Counted from the stretch's first letter, positions 1 to 8,284 are shown. The stretch: 43,541 nt of DNA from an uncultured Phascolarctobacterium sp. (GCF_900753045.1 NZ_CAADXO010000049.1:1-43541), one strand, 5' to 3'. Translations and numbers: made by a program. Notes: generated from the sequence alone by a model not told the origin.

Positions 1-231
1 CGTCGTGTAGAGCTGCGTCCGCGTGAATTTAAGTTGCTGGAGCTGCTTTTGCGCAACCGGGGGCAGGTTATGCCGCGTGCGGTGCTGCAGGACCGTATCT
101 GGGGCATTGACAGCGATGTGACGGAGAACAATCTTGATGTGCATATCCGTCTGCTGCGTAAAAAAATTATGGAGCTGAATGGAGAAGAACTGATTAAAAC
201 GATGCGGGGCGTGGGCTATTATGTGGAATAA
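1..231 (+). CDS. Response regulator, OmpR/PhoB family, C-terminal part
   Basis: The reading frame is open from the first base, so the gene enters from the left and only its last 76 residues are here. They form the winged-helix effector domain of OmpR/PhoB regulators: the ELRPREFKLLELLLRN start, the recognition-helix segment NNLDVHIRLLRKKI and the terminal wing RGVGYYVE. The receiver domain with its phospho-aspartate lies outside the window. The stop overlaps the start of the histidine kinase by 11 bases, so the two are translationally coupled as a two-component pair. The next gene is an ArnT-like lipid A glycosyltransferase, which suggests a PmrA-like role in envelope modification; that is inference from context only. 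Confidence 0.93.
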   Translation, partial: RRVELRPREFKLLELLLRNRGQVMPRAVLQDRIWGIDSDVTENNLDVHIRLLRKKIMELNGEELIKTMRGVGYYVE

Positions 232-1504
232 GCCTTTTGAAAAGCTACGCCGGCGCATGACCTGCTTATATGCAGCCATCTTCGGTGCTTTGATTTTGGT
301 TATTGTGGCTGCGGCCTACACCTTTATCTGGTGGGAAATACTGGCGCACGAAAAGGAAAACCTTGTAGCGCAGATTTACCATGAGGGCGAAGAATGGATA
401 GAGTCGGAGGAGGCTCCCTGCTCTGAAGCAGCTATCCGCAGCGGCAAGATGCTCGCATACTTTGTGGATGCAGATGGCTCGAAGGTAATTTTAAACCAGC
501 TTGGAACAAGTGGGGCGGGGCAGGCGCTGATGAGTCATAAAAATGATTGGCCGAAGGAGCTGAATACATCGCGTCTTTTGCGGATGCATGGCGCAAACGG
601 TGAGCGTTATCGTTATCTGGCTGCAGTTGCTCCTGTTATTGACGGTGATAAGCAGGTTGGCAGGCTGTATATGTTCAAGAATATGGAATTTTATTATCAT
701 GCAGCCTATAAAACACTGTTTTTGCTTTTGTGTATGGCGCTGGTGCTGTATTTTGCCGCCTGCTATTTCGGTTATTGGCTGGCAGGACGCAATATCCGTC
801 CTATAAGCAACATGTACGCTAAGCAGCAGCAGTTTACAGCGGATGCTTCGCATGAAATGCGCACGCCGCTTGCCGTTATGAAGCTGGCTGTGCAGGGACT
901 GCAGGAGGATGAAGACAGCAGGCTGAGCGATTTTGCCAAAGAGTCGGTAGATATGTTGCAAAGCGAGTCGGAAAGACTTAGCCGTCTTACGGAAAATCTT
1001 ATGACGTTGGCGCGCAGCGATGAGGATTTTCTTCCCGTGTATACGGAGCAGGTGGATATTACGGCACTGTGTAAAAAGGTTGCATCGCAGATGTCGCTTT
1101 TGGCAGCAGAAAAAAAGCTGCAGCTGAAGCAGGAAATCCAGGATAATCTGGTAATGCAGGGTGATGAAATGGCTTTGTCGCGTTTGCTGATTATTTTGCT
1201 GGATAACGCTATGAAGTATTCGCCGGAGCAGACGACAATTACTCTGCGTGCAGCCAAGGTGAAAACACATCTTGTACTGGAGGTACGTGATGAAGGCTGT
1301 GGCATCAGTGATGAAGATAAGCAGAAGATTTTTGACCGCTTCTTCCGCGTGGATAAGGCGCGCAGCCGCAGTCAGGGAGGCCTGGGCTTAGGTTTGTCGC
1401 TGGCGCTGGCTATTGTGCGGCAGCATGGCGGCAGTATCAAGGTTCTCGACAACAAGCCGCTGGGAACTATCATGTATGTGAAGCTGCCGACGGATGAAAA
1501 GTAA
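221..1504 (+). CDS. Membrane sensor histidine kinase (PmrB/CusS-like)
   Basis: A 427-residue sensor kinase. Two membrane segments (about residues 17-38 and 164-188) flank an extracytoplasmic sensor region of about 125 residues. The dimerisation/phosphoacceptor domain carries FTADASHEMRTPL, with His211 as the predicted phosphorylation site. The ATPase domain has an N-box (LLDNAMKYSPE), a G1 box (DEGCGIS), an F-box (FDRFFRVD) and a G2 box (GGLGLGLS). No clear HAMP linker separates TM2 from the phosphoacceptor helix, so TM2 runs almost directly into it. It overlaps the upstream regulator by 11 bases, and the two should act as cognate partners. The likely target, from position alone, is the ArnT-like gene downstream. 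Confidence 0.95.
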   Translation: MWNKPFEKLRRRMTCLYAAIFGALILVIVAAAYTFIWWEILAHEKENLVAQIYHEGEEWIESEEAPCSEAAIRSGKMLAYFVDADGSKVILNQLGTSGAGQALMSHKNDWPKELNTSRLLRMHGANGERYRYLAAVAPVIDGDKQVGRLYMFKNMEFYYHAAYKTLFLLLCMALVLYFAACYFGYWLAGRNIRPISNMYAKQQQFTADASHEMRTPLAVMKLAVQGLQEDEDSRLSDFAKESVDMLQSESERLSRLTENLMTLARSDEDFLPVYTEQVDITALCKKVASQMSLLAAEKKLQLKQEIQDNLVMQGDEMALSRLLIILLDNAMKYSPEQTTITLRAAKVKTHLVLEVRDEGCGISDEDKQKIFDRFFRVDKARSRSQGGLGLGLSLALAIVRQHGGSIKVLDNKPLGTIMYVKLPTDEK

Positions 1505-1550
1505 TCCTTAGGCTTTCTCACAAGCTGAAATTAAGATGAATACCCCTTTC

Positions 1551-1579
1551 AGTAATCATTAAGTGAAAGCGTTTATACT
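1551..1579 (+). promoter_or_regulatory. Possible activator-dependent promoter of the ArnT-like gene
   Basis: A TATACT -10 box (1574-1579) has no good -35 box 17 bases upstream (AGTAAT), as expected for a promoter needing an activator. Upstream sequence contains ATTAAG twice (about 1529 and 1558) and CTTAAT once (about 1583), which could be half-sites for the response regulator encoded just upstream. This is weak sequence-only evidence. Confidence 0.3.
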
Positions 1580-1632
1580 GTCCTTAATGAAAGGCGGAGT
1601 GTAGAAGCTCTGCTGCTGAAGGGGGATTTTTT

Positions 1633-3222
1633 ATGCCACGAAAATATTGGCTGCTGCTTTTTGCAGCTGCCGCAGTATTGCTGTTTGCGGGCAATGGCAG
1701 CCTGCTGGTTACAGACAGCGTTGAATCTAATTACGCTTTGACGGCGAAGGAGATGGTGTTGAGCGGCGATTGGCTGTCACCGCAGATTTACGGTCACTAC
1801 TGGTATGATAAGCCAATTTTCTTTTATTGGCTGACGGCGTTGGCTTATAAGCTGTTTGGCTTTACTGAATTTGCTTCACGCTTTTTCCCGGCGTTGTTCG
1901 GTTTAGGCAGCGTGGCATTATTGGCGTGGGGAGGCAGTAAGCTGGAAAATGCGCGCAGCGGCTTTTTCAGTGCGTTGGTGCTGCTGAGCAGTGTGGAATT
2001 TTTCCTGATCAGCAAGTCGGTGATTACAGATGCTGTATTGTTCTTTTTCTTCAGTGCGACATTGCTGTTTTTCTATCTTGGCTATCGCGACGGCAGGGCG
2101 CACTATTGGTATATTATGTATGCTGCAGCAGGCTTTGCGGTTTTGACCAAGGGCCCGATTGGCGTGCTGCTGCCGGGATTGATTATTACGTTATTCCTGT
2201 TGTGGCAGCGTGACTGGCGCGTACTGAAGCGCATGCATCTTGTAAGCGGCACACTGCTGTGTGCGGCGGTTGCCGTGCCCTGGTATGCTGTTATGTACAG
2301 CCTGCACGGCAGTGATTTCATCAATACCTTCTTCGGCACGCACAATTTCCTGCGCGCAACGGTATCGGAGCATCCGCGTGACGATGTGTTTTATTATTAT
2401 ACGCTGGTAAATCTGCTGGCGCTGTTTCCGTGGAGCGGACTTGTTCCCTGGGCTGCCTATAAATGGTGGCGGCAGGGACACCGCAAGCTGGGTGAGCAGC
2501 AAAAATTCTTACTGTTGTGGGCGTTAGTTGTTTTCGTTTTCTTTCAATGCATGGCAACGAAATATATTACTTATACCTATCCGCTGCTCTTTCCGGCCAG
2601 CCTTTTGCTGGGAAGCATGCTGGCAAAATATACAGACTGTGTGAACGGCGGCTATATGTATTTTGTCGGCGGAGGCTTTGGCCTGCTGCTTGTGGGAGCA
2701 TGGTTTGCGGTAAGTCAGCAGCTGATAGCGTCTGAGCTGCTGTTCTTGCTGCCGTTGGCACTGATTGTTTGCGTGATGCTGGACTATATATTGCGATTGG
2801 TGACAAGTGAGCGTGCCTGCAGTATTGCAACAATGTCAGTAGTATTTTACATTGCGCTTATTTTCAGCATTGCAGTCCCGTTAAGTGAGCAACGCAGTGC
2901 GAAGGACTTAGGAGAGATGCTGGCGGCGCAGGATGTGCAGGAGGTTGGCTTATATGGCAAATATCCTACTTCTGCGGTGTTTTACAGCAGCAGTAAAATT
3001 GTCATGCTGATGCATGAGCGTGAGGTTGCAGGCTATGTTCCCAAGGGTTTTTCCTGGACCGGCAAGAATGTTATGCCTTACGCAACGCTGGAGCAGAATC
3101 CCTATCGTATTGTTGTGGTTACGCCAAAAAGCTATGATAGATTTATTGCTCAGCAGAAAAAAAAATGGCAGATTATTGATGCTGACAACAGCTGGATTAT
3201 GCTGAGGGTGCAAAAAGGCTGA
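1633..3222 (+). CDS. ArnT-like polyprenyl-phosphate glycosyltransferase (GT-C fold)
   Basis: A 529-residue polytopic membrane protein of the ArnT/PMT group (GT39/GT83). ArnT moves 4-amino-4-deoxy-L-arabinose from undecaprenyl phosphate to lipid A on the outer face of the inner membrane. Seen here: an N-terminal hydrophobic helix; a first extracytoplasmic loop with acidic residues (TDSVESNY) followed by GDWL and YDKPIFFYWLTALAYKLFG, the hallmark of this family; then about 11 further membrane spans and a roughly 130-residue soluble C-terminal domain. The length is close to that of ArnT (about 550). A purine-rich RBS precedes ATG 1633. Following a two-component system, it is probably a regulated lipid A or glycan modifier, but the donor sugar cannot be read from the sequence; no arn biosynthesis genes are present. 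Confidence 0.82.
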   Translation: MPRKYWLLLFAAAAVLLFAGNGSLLVTDSVESNYALTAKEMVLSGDWLSPQIYGHYWYDKPIFFYWLTALAYKLFGFTEFASRFFPALFGLGSVALLAWGGSKLENARSGFFSALVLLSSVEFFLISKSVITDAVLFFFFSATLLFFYLGYRDGRAHYWYIMYAAAGFAVLTKGPIGVLLPGLIITLFLLWQRDWRVLKRMHLVSGTLLCAAVAVPWYAVMYSLHGSDFINTFFGTHNFLRATVSEHPRDDVFYYYTLVNLLALFPWSGLVPWAAYKWWRQGHRKLGEQQKFLLLWALVVFVFFQCMATKYITYTYPLLFPASLLLGSMLAKYTDCVNGGYMYFVGGGFGLLLVGAWFAVSQQLIASELLFLLPLALIVCVMLDYILRLVTSERACSIATMSVVFYIALIFSIAVPLSEQRSAKDLGEMLAAQDVQEVGLYGKYPTSAVFYSSSKIVMLMHEREVAGYVPKGFSWTGKNVMPYATLEQNPYRIVVVTPKSYDRFIAQQKKKWQIIDADNSWIMLRVQKG

Positions 3223-3241
3223 GCTGATAAGTATCTCGATA

Positions 3242-3276
3242 AAAAGTGCTTGCAACGTGGTGTTGCAGGCACTTTT
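3242..3276 (+). terminator. Intrinsic terminator after the ArnT-like gene
   Basis: An inverted repeat AAAAGTGC-T-TGCAAC / GTTGCA-G-GCACTTTT forms a strong hairpin with a short loop about 20 bases after the stop, ending in a T-run. Confidence 0.8.
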
Positions 3277-3282
3277 AATAAT

Positions 3283-3338
3283 TTGACAGTTCTTTGGAAA
3301 ATTAAAGTATAATTAAGTTCAAGATATTATGCTATAAT
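3283..3338 (+). promoter_or_regulatory. Two overlapping promoters for the MFS gene
   Basis: TTGACA (3283-3288) lies 19 bases from TATAAT (3308-3313). A second, extended -10 (TGCTATAAT, 3330-3338) lies further downstream. Either could drive the MFS gene whose start is at 3371. Confidence 0.55.
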
Positions 3339-3370
3339 AGTAAAATATTCATTAAACAGGAGGCGTAAGC

Positions 3371-4570
3371 ATGCACAATAAAAATTCCGCTATGGCGTTC
3401 ATCGTGTTGCTCGGCGTTGTCAGCTTGTTCAGCGATATGACGCATGAAGCGGCGACAAGTATCAAGGGAGCGTATTTATTAATTTTAGGAGCAAGTGCTT
3501 CTACCATTGGTTTTATCTCCGGCGTAGGCGAGCTTTTGGGCTATGGCCTGCGTTATCTTTTTGGCCGTCTGGTTGATAAAACGCACAACTACTGGGGTTT
3601 TATGATTTTAGGCTATGCTGTGGACGTTTTTGCCGTACCGGCACTGGCGCTTGTCCATCGTGACGGTTGGATAGCAGCCTGTGTACTGCTCGTTGTTGAG
3701 CGTATCGGTAAGGCTATTAAAAAGCCTGCCAAGAATACTATTCTTTCCTTTGCGGCATCGCAGGAGGGTGTTGGCAAAAGCTTTGCCATTCAGGAAGCCT
3801 TGGATCAGCTGGGTGCCTTTATCGGCCCCTTGCTGCTTTATGTGATTATGCTGTATAAGCATGGTGACGAATACGAGGTATATAATACGGCCTTTGCTTT
3901 TCTGGCTTTGCCTGCTGTCTGTACAATTGCTTTTTTGTTGTTCGCTAAAAGCCGTTTCCCAAATCCGGAAGCCTTTGAGCCGGAAGCTAAGGCAGAGAAG
4001 AAGGAAAGCTTCGTTGGCAAGAAAAGCTTTTATTTGTATCTTGCGGGCATCAGCTGCTTTGCCTTTGGCTTTGTTGATTTTCCGCTGGTGACTATGCATT
4101 TGGCAAAAAATAAGCTTTTTGATGACAGCACTTTGCCGTTGCTTTATTCCGGTGCAATGCTTGTGGATGCGGTTGCGGCGCTTTTCTTTGGCTGGCTGTT
4201 TGATAAAATGCGCACGAGGGCACTGGTTATTTCTACGGCTATTTCAGCTTTCTTTGCATTTTTTGCCTTTGGTATGACTTCGCCGGGTATGATTATGCTG
4301 GGTATTGCGTTGTGGGGCGTAGGCATGGGCGCTCAGGAATCTATTATGAAAGCAGCGGTTGCCACCATGACGAGTAAGGAGCATCGTGCCAGCAGCTACG
4401 GTGCGTTCGAATTTTTCTTTGGCTTAGCGTGGTTTTTAGGCAGCTGGCTGTTGGGAGCAATTTATGATTACTCATTGAATACCTTCATCATTGTTTCTGT
4501 AGCGGCACAGCTTATCGCTTTACCATGTTATCTTTTAAGCGAGCGCAGCTTTGCAAGTGAAAAATGCTAA
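3371..4570 (+). CDS. Major facilitator superfamily transporter
   Basis: A 399-residue protein with about 12 predicted membrane helices and the MFS loop between helices 2 and 3 (GRLVDKTHNYWG). The opening SLFSDMTHEAATSIKG followed by LGASASTIGFISGVGEL is typical of a broadly distributed bacterial MFS subgroup of unassigned substrate. A consensus GGAGGCG RBS precedes ATG 3371. It is a single-gene unit between a terminator and a riboswitch-controlled gene. The transported compound cannot be inferred; a drug or metabolite exporter is as likely as an importer. Confidence 0.88.
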   Translation: MHNKNSAMAFIVLLGVVSLFSDMTHEAATSIKGAYLLILGASASTIGFISGVGELLGYGLRYLFGRLVDKTHNYWGFMILGYAVDVFAVPALALVHRDGWIAACVLLVVERIGKAIKKPAKNTILSFAASQEGVGKSFAIQEALDQLGAFIGPLLLYVIMLYKHGDEYEVYNTAFAFLALPAVCTIAFLLFAKSRFPNPEAFEPEAKAEKKESFVGKKSFYLYLAGISCFAFGFVDFPLVTMHLAKNKLFDDSTLPLLYSGAMLVDAVAALFFGWLFDKMRTRALVISTAISAFFAFFAFGMTSPGMIMLGIALWGVGMGAQESIMKAAVATMTSKEHRASSYGAFEFFFGLAWFLGSWLLGAIYDYSLNTFIIVSVAAQLIALPCYLLSERSFASEKC

Positions 4571-4637
4571 CGAATTGCTTCAAAAGTTACACTACCTTAT
4601 GTATTCGTGTATACATAAAAAATTGTTAAAAAAAGGC

Positions 4638-4665
4638 TTGCGTTCTTCAAAAAGTGTGTTATAAT
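4638..4665 (+). promoter_or_regulatory. Promoter of the first glycine riboswitch transcript
   Basis: TTGCGT (4638-4643), 16-base spacer, TATAAT (4660-4665). Transcription would begin about 10 bases before the riboswitch leader. The region matches the equivalent promoter of the second copy near 6516. Confidence 0.7.
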
Positions 4666-4681
4666 AGCGTACATAAGTAAA

Positions 4682-4870
4682 TAACGAGTGGATGATGTAT
4701 ATGGGAGAAGGCACTGCCTACCGAAGGAGCAAAACTCTCAGGTGCTTAATTTTAAGCAGGAACCGTATGCTGACACAACTCTGGAGAGTCCCTTAAATGG
4801 GCGCCGAAGGTGCAAAGATGTCTTCTGAAATTCAGAAACGTCCTTATCTCTCAGGCCAGTGGACAGAGCA
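4682..4870 (+). promoter_or_regulatory. Tandem glycine riboswitch (two aptamers)
   Basis: Two glycine aptamers in series. Aptamer 1 runs from GGGAGAAGGC (4703) through GCCTACCGAAGGAGCAAA and the ACTCTCAGGTGC side. Aptamer 2 begins at CTCTGGAGAGTC (4780) and runs through GCGCCGAAGGTGCAAAGATG to TCTCTCAGGCCAGTGGACAGAG. These are the conserved GCCGAAGG/AGCAAA and CTCTCAGG cores of the family. A GAGTGGATGA leader precedes aptamer 1 and fits the leader-linker kink-turn of tandem glycine riboswitches. Known members bind glycine and control gcv genes or glycine/alanine symporters. A stem-loop (4880-4900) and an intrinsic terminator follow, giving a transcriptional expression platform. Whether glycine turns it on or off is not evident. 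Confidence 0.96.
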
Positions 4871-4916
4871 AAGCTTATGTGATGGCGCTATTGCCTATCA
4901 TATGTCATTGACTTTT

Positions 4917-4948
4917 ACCGGAGTATTTTTTGTATACTCCGGTTTTTT
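4917..4948 (+). terminator. Riboswitch-controlled terminator 1
   Basis: ACCGGAGTAT / ATACTCCGGT hairpin followed by six T residues, between the glycine aptamers and the symporter start. It is the likely switchable terminator of the expression platform. Confidence 0.85.
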
Positions 4949-4996
4949 ATTTGCTTATAAATAATTAATGGGAACTAAAAGGGAGATGTTTTAATC

Positions 4997-6343
4997 ATGT
5001 TGGAAATTTTGAATGAAATTGATGCGTTTGTCTGGGGTCCGCCGCTTCTGGTACTTTTGGTTGGTACCGGTATTCTGCTGACCTTCCGTCTGAAGCTGCT
5101 GCAGGTTTTCAAGCTGCCGCAGGCTTTGGGCCTGATCTTCAGTGCTAAGAACGATGGCAGTGGTGACGTAAACAGCTTTAAAGCACTGTGCACCGCACTG
5201 GCCGCAACTGTTGGTACCGGTAACATCGTTGGTGTTGCAACTGCAATCAAAGCAGGTGGCCCGGGCGCTTTGTTCTGGATGTGGATGGCAGCCTTCTTTG
5301 GTATGGCAACCAAATATTCCGAATGTCTGCTGGCTGTAAAATATCGTACTGTCGATGCTAACGGCAATATTTCCGGTGGCCCGATGTACTACATTGAAAA
5401 TGGCCTTGGCAAAAAATACAAACCGTTGGCTGTTATGTTTGCGATTTTCGGTGTTCTGTGCGCATACTTTGGTATCGGTACCTTTGCTCAGGTAAACTCC
5501 ATTGTTGAGATTACCCAGATTTCTGCAGGTATTCCTGTTGTTTACACCGGTATTGCTCTGACTGTAGTTGTTGCTGCTGTAACCATCGGCGGTCTGAAAT
5601 CTATCGCAACTGTTGCTGCAAAGGTAGTTCCTGCTATGGCTCTGCTGTACTTCCTGACTACTGTCGGTATCATGATTGTTTTTGCAGATCAGGTTCCTGC
5701 TGCAATCGCAACTGTACTGAATTCTGCATTTACTCCGACTGCCGCTCAAGGCGGTTTCCTCGGTGCTACCGTTATGCTGGCAATGCGCAGTGGTGTTGCT
5801 CGTGGCGTATTCTCCAACGAATCCGGTTTAGGTTCTGCTCCTATCGTTGCTGCTGCTGCTAAAACCAAATGGGCTGCAGAGCAAGGCTTGATTTCTATGA
5901 CCGGTACGTTTATTGATACTATTATCATTTGTACTCTGACCGGCTTGTCCCTGGTTGTCAGCGGTGTATGGTGCGGACCTCTGAACGGTGCTGCAATGAC
6001 TGAATCTGCCTTCACCATGGCTTTCCCGGCATTTGGCAGCCTGCTGCTTTTGGTTGGCCTTGTACTCTTTGCTTTCACCACCATCCTTGGCTGGAACTAC
6101 TACGGCGAACGCTGTGTAGAATATCTGATGGGCGTAAAGGCAATTCTGCCGTACCGCATCATCTTCATCTGCCTGATTGCCTGCGGTCCTTTCCTGAAGC
6201 TGGAAGAGATTTGGGTTTTGGCGGATATTGTTAACGGCCTGATGGCTATTCCTAACTTAATTGCTCTGATTGCTTTGTCCGGTGTAGTTGTTGCCGAAAC
6301 CAAGGCTTATCAGAAGCATCTGGCTGAACAAAAAAATAAATAA
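4997..6343 (+). CDS. Sodium:alanine/glycine symporter (AGCS family), copy 1
   Basis: A 448-residue AGCS-family transporter, which couples Na+ entry to uptake of alanine or glycine. Family hallmarks include VGTGNIVGVATAIKAGGPGA near residues 73-92, the GALFWMWMAAFFGMATKY segment and SNESGLGSAPI in the middle. The protein has about 10-11 membrane helices. GGGAGATG precedes ATG 4997. The leader has a tandem glycine riboswitch and terminator, so glycine itself should set its expression, which favours glycine as a substrate. A close paralogue with the same leader architecture follows immediately. Confidence 0.95.
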   Translation: MLEILNEIDAFVWGPPLLVLLVGTGILLTFRLKLLQVFKLPQALGLIFSAKNDGSGDVNSFKALCTALAATVGTGNIVGVATAIKAGGPGALFWMWMAAFFGMATKYSECLLAVKYRTVDANGNISGGPMYYIENGLGKKYKPLAVMFAIFGVLCAYFGIGTFAQVNSIVEITQISAGIPVVYTGIALTVVVAAVTIGGLKSIATVAAKVVPAMALLYFLTTVGIMIVFADQVPAAIATVLNSAFTPTAAQGGFLGATVMLAMRSGVARGVFSNESGLGSAPIVAAAAKTKWAAEQGLISMTGTFIDTIIICTLTGLSLVVSGVWCGPLNGAAMTESAFTMAFPAFGSLLLLVGLVLFAFTTILGWNYYGERCVEYLMGVKAILPYRIIFICLIACGPFLKLEEIWVLADIVNGLMAIPNLIALIALSGVVVAETKAYQKHLAEQKNK

Positions 6344-6376
6344 TTAAGCCTAATATTTCATCTTTATATAGCAAAG

Positions 6377-6419
6377 CGGCGTTGTGCGACTCTCCCCAGA
6401 GTTCCCACAGCGCCGTTTT
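6377..6419 (+). terminator. Intrinsic terminator after symporter copy 1
   Basis: CGGCGTTGTG / CACAGCGCCG outer stem with one G-U pair, an inner ACTCT-CCCC-AGAGT stem, then TTTT. The same inner hairpin recurs after copy 2. Confidence 0.85.
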
Positions 6420-6493
6420 GTTATTAAAAAAATCAATAAACATACTTTAGTTTACAGTTTTGTATGTATGCGTGTATACATTGCTGTAACCTC

Positions 6494-6521
6494 TTGAATT
6501 TTGTTTTATATGTGTTATAAT
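6494..6521 (+). promoter_or_regulatory. Promoter of the second glycine riboswitch transcript
   Basis: TTGAAT (6494-6499), 16-base spacer, TATAAT (6516-6521). The spacing is identical to the copy 1 promoter and the downstream ACATAAGTAAATA is shared. Confidence 0.7.
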
Positions 6522-6540
6522 CAGATACATAAGTAAATAG

Positions 6541-6718
6541 TGAGTGGATGAAGTACATAGGAGAAGGCAATGCCTACCGAAGGAGCAAAAACTCTCAGGT
6601 GCTTATCAAAAGCAAGAACCGTGTACAGACACAACTCTGGAGAGTCCCTTGAATGGGCGCCGAAGGTGCAAAGATGTGTGTATGCACATCCTTATCTCTC
6701 AGGCCAGTGGACGGAGCA
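6541..6718 (+). promoter_or_regulatory. Second tandem glycine riboswitch
   Basis: Same two-aptamer layout as the riboswitch at 4.7 kb: a GAGTGGATGA leader, GGAGAAGGC, GCCTACCGAAGGAGCAAA, ACTCTCAGGTGC, then CTCTGGAGAGTC, GCGCCGAAGGTGCAAAGATG and TCTCTCAGGCCAGTGGAC. Differences from copy 1 concentrate in the variable hairpin loops, so pairing is conserved. It is followed by a perfect TGATAGC-ACA-GCTATCA hairpin (6728-6744) and an intrinsic terminator, the same order of elements as in copy 1. Confidence 0.96.
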
Positions 6719-6758
6719 AAATAACAATGATAGCACAGCTATCAGGGCCGCTGACAAA

Positions 6759-6791
6759 CCGGAGTATCAGGTAATTATACTCCGGCTTTTT
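6759..6791 (+). terminator. Riboswitch-controlled terminator 2
   Basis: CCGGAGTAT / ATACTCCGG hairpin followed by CTTTTT, just upstream of symporter copy 2. It corresponds to the terminator at 4917. Confidence 0.83.
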
Positions 6792-6831
6792 ATTTACTTA
6801 GGGAACTTTAAAAATGAGAGGGGAAATCATC

Positions 6832-8211
6832 ATGTTGGAAACATTGAATGCAATTGATTCGTTTGTCTGGGGTCCGCCACTACTGGTGCTGCTTGTAGGT
6901 ACCGGCATTATGCTGACTATTCGTTTAGGCTTGCTGCAGGTATTGAAGCTCCCGCAGGCCTTAAAGCTTATCTTCTGCGCCAAGAATGAAGGTCATGGTG
7001 ATGTAAACAGCTTTAAAGCATTGTGTACCGCTCTTGCCGCAACTGTTGGTACCGGTAACATCGTTGGTGTGGCTACTGCAATTAAGGCCGGTGGTCCCGG
7101 TGCATTGTTCTGGATGTGGCTGGCTGCCTTCTTCGGTATGGCAACCAAATATGCGGAATGCCTGCTGGCTGTAAAATATCGTACTGTCGATGCTAACGGC
7201 AACATCTCCGGCGGTCCGATGTATTACATTCAAAACGGCCTTGGCAAGCAATATAAACCTTTGGCTACTATGTTCTGCATTTTCGGTATCATGTGCGCAT
7301 ACTTCGGCGTAGGTACCTTCGCTCAGGTAAACTCTATCGTTGAGATTACCAAAATCTCTGCAGGCATTCCGGTTCTTTATACCGGCATTGCATTGACAAT
7401 TCTTGTTGCTGCCGTAACCATCGGCGGTCTGAATTCTATCGCTACTGTTTCTTCTAAGGTTGTTCCCGGTATGGCAGTAATTTACTTCCTGACTACCTTA
7501 GGTATTTTGGTAGCTTTCGCTGATCAGGTGCCTGCTGCTATCGCACTGGTTATTGAAAGCGCCTTCACTACTACTGCAGCACAGGGCGGCTTCCTTGGTG
7601 CAACTGTTATGCTGGCAATGCGCAGCGGTGTTGCCCGCGGCGTATTCTCCAACGAATCCGGCTTAGGCTCTGCTCCTATCGTAGCAGCTGCTGCTAAAAC
7701 TCATTGGCCTGCTGAACAAGGTCTGGTTTCCATGACCGGTACCTTTATCGATACCATCATCATTTGCACCATGACCGGTTTGTCCTTGATTGTTACCGGC
7801 GTTTGGAACGGTGAACTCAACGGTGCGGCAATGACTAATGCAGCCTTCACCTCCGCATTCCCTGCTTTCGGCAGCTGGCTGCTGTTGGTTGGCCTGGTAC
7901 TCTTCGCCTTCACTACTATCCTTGGCTGGAACTATTACGGCGAACGTTGCGTAGAATACCTGATGGGTGTTAAAGCAATTCTTCCGTACCGCATCGGTTT
8001 CATCATTCTTGTTGCCTGCGGTCCGTTCCTGAAACTGGAAGAAATCTGGGTTATGTCCGATATCGTTAACGGTCTGATGGCTCTGCCTAACCTGATTGCT
8101 CTGGTTGCTCTTTCCGGCGTAGTTGTTGCTGAAACTAAAGCTTATCAGCAGCATCTCAAGGAAGAGGCTGAGCTGGTTCCGGTAAAATTAGCCGAAGAAA
8201 CCAATCACTAA
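6832..8211 (+). CDS. Sodium:alanine/glycine symporter (AGCS family), copy 2
   Basis: A 459-residue paralogue of the preceding symporter, colinear with it over its whole length and near-identical in the core (VGTGNIVGVATAIKAGGPGA, SNESGLGSAPI, LGWNYYGERCVEYLMGVKA). ATG 6832 is preferred to the upstream in-frame ATG 6814: GAGGGGAA sits 7-8 bases before 6832, and the copy 1 protein begins at the same MLE residue. The C-terminus is about 12 residues longer and acidic/polar. With its own promoter, tandem glycine riboswitch and terminator, the duplicated unit is leader plus gene plus terminator. Differences between the copies are mostly conservative or synonymous, so the pair may divide affinity or specificity (glycine versus alanine); that is inference. 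Confidence 0.95.
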   Translation: MLETLNAIDSFVWGPPLLVLLVGTGIMLTIRLGLLQVLKLPQALKLIFCAKNEGHGDVNSFKALCTALAATVGTGNIVGVATAIKAGGPGALFWMWLAAFFGMATKYAECLLAVKYRTVDANGNISGGPMYYIQNGLGKQYKPLATMFCIFGIMCAYFGVGTFAQVNSIVEITKISAGIPVLYTGIALTILVAAVTIGGLNSIATVSSKVVPGMAVIYFLTTLGILVAFADQVPAAIALVIESAFTTTAAQGGFLGATVMLAMRSGVARGVFSNESGLGSAPIVAAAAKTHWPAEQGLVSMTGTFIDTIIICTMTGLSLIVTGVWNGELNGAAMTNAAFTSAFPAFGSWLLLVGLVLFAFTTILGWNYYGERCVEYLMGVKAILPYRIGFIILVACGPFLKLEEIWVMSDIVNGLMALPNLIALVALSGVVVAETKAYQQHLKEEAELVPVKLAEETNH

Positions 8212-8239
8212 GTTATCCCATTTAATTTAATATAGTGCG

Positions 8240-8284
8240 GCGGCACTGTGAGACTCTCCCCAGAGTTCCCACAGTGCCGCTTGC
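8240..8284 (+). terminator. Terminator hairpin after symporter copy 2
   Basis: GCGGCACTGTG / CACAGTGCCGC perfect outer stem with an inner ACTCT-CCCC-AGAGT stem, as after copy 1. The T-run behind it is poor (TTGCCTTTGC), so termination may be less efficient or RNA stabilisation may be the main role. Confidence 0.65.

Noticed and set aside
6544..6857. Short plus-strand open frames across the second glycine riboswitch
   Set aside because: They lie on highly structured aptamer RNA, lack RBSs and have no copy in the first riboswitch.
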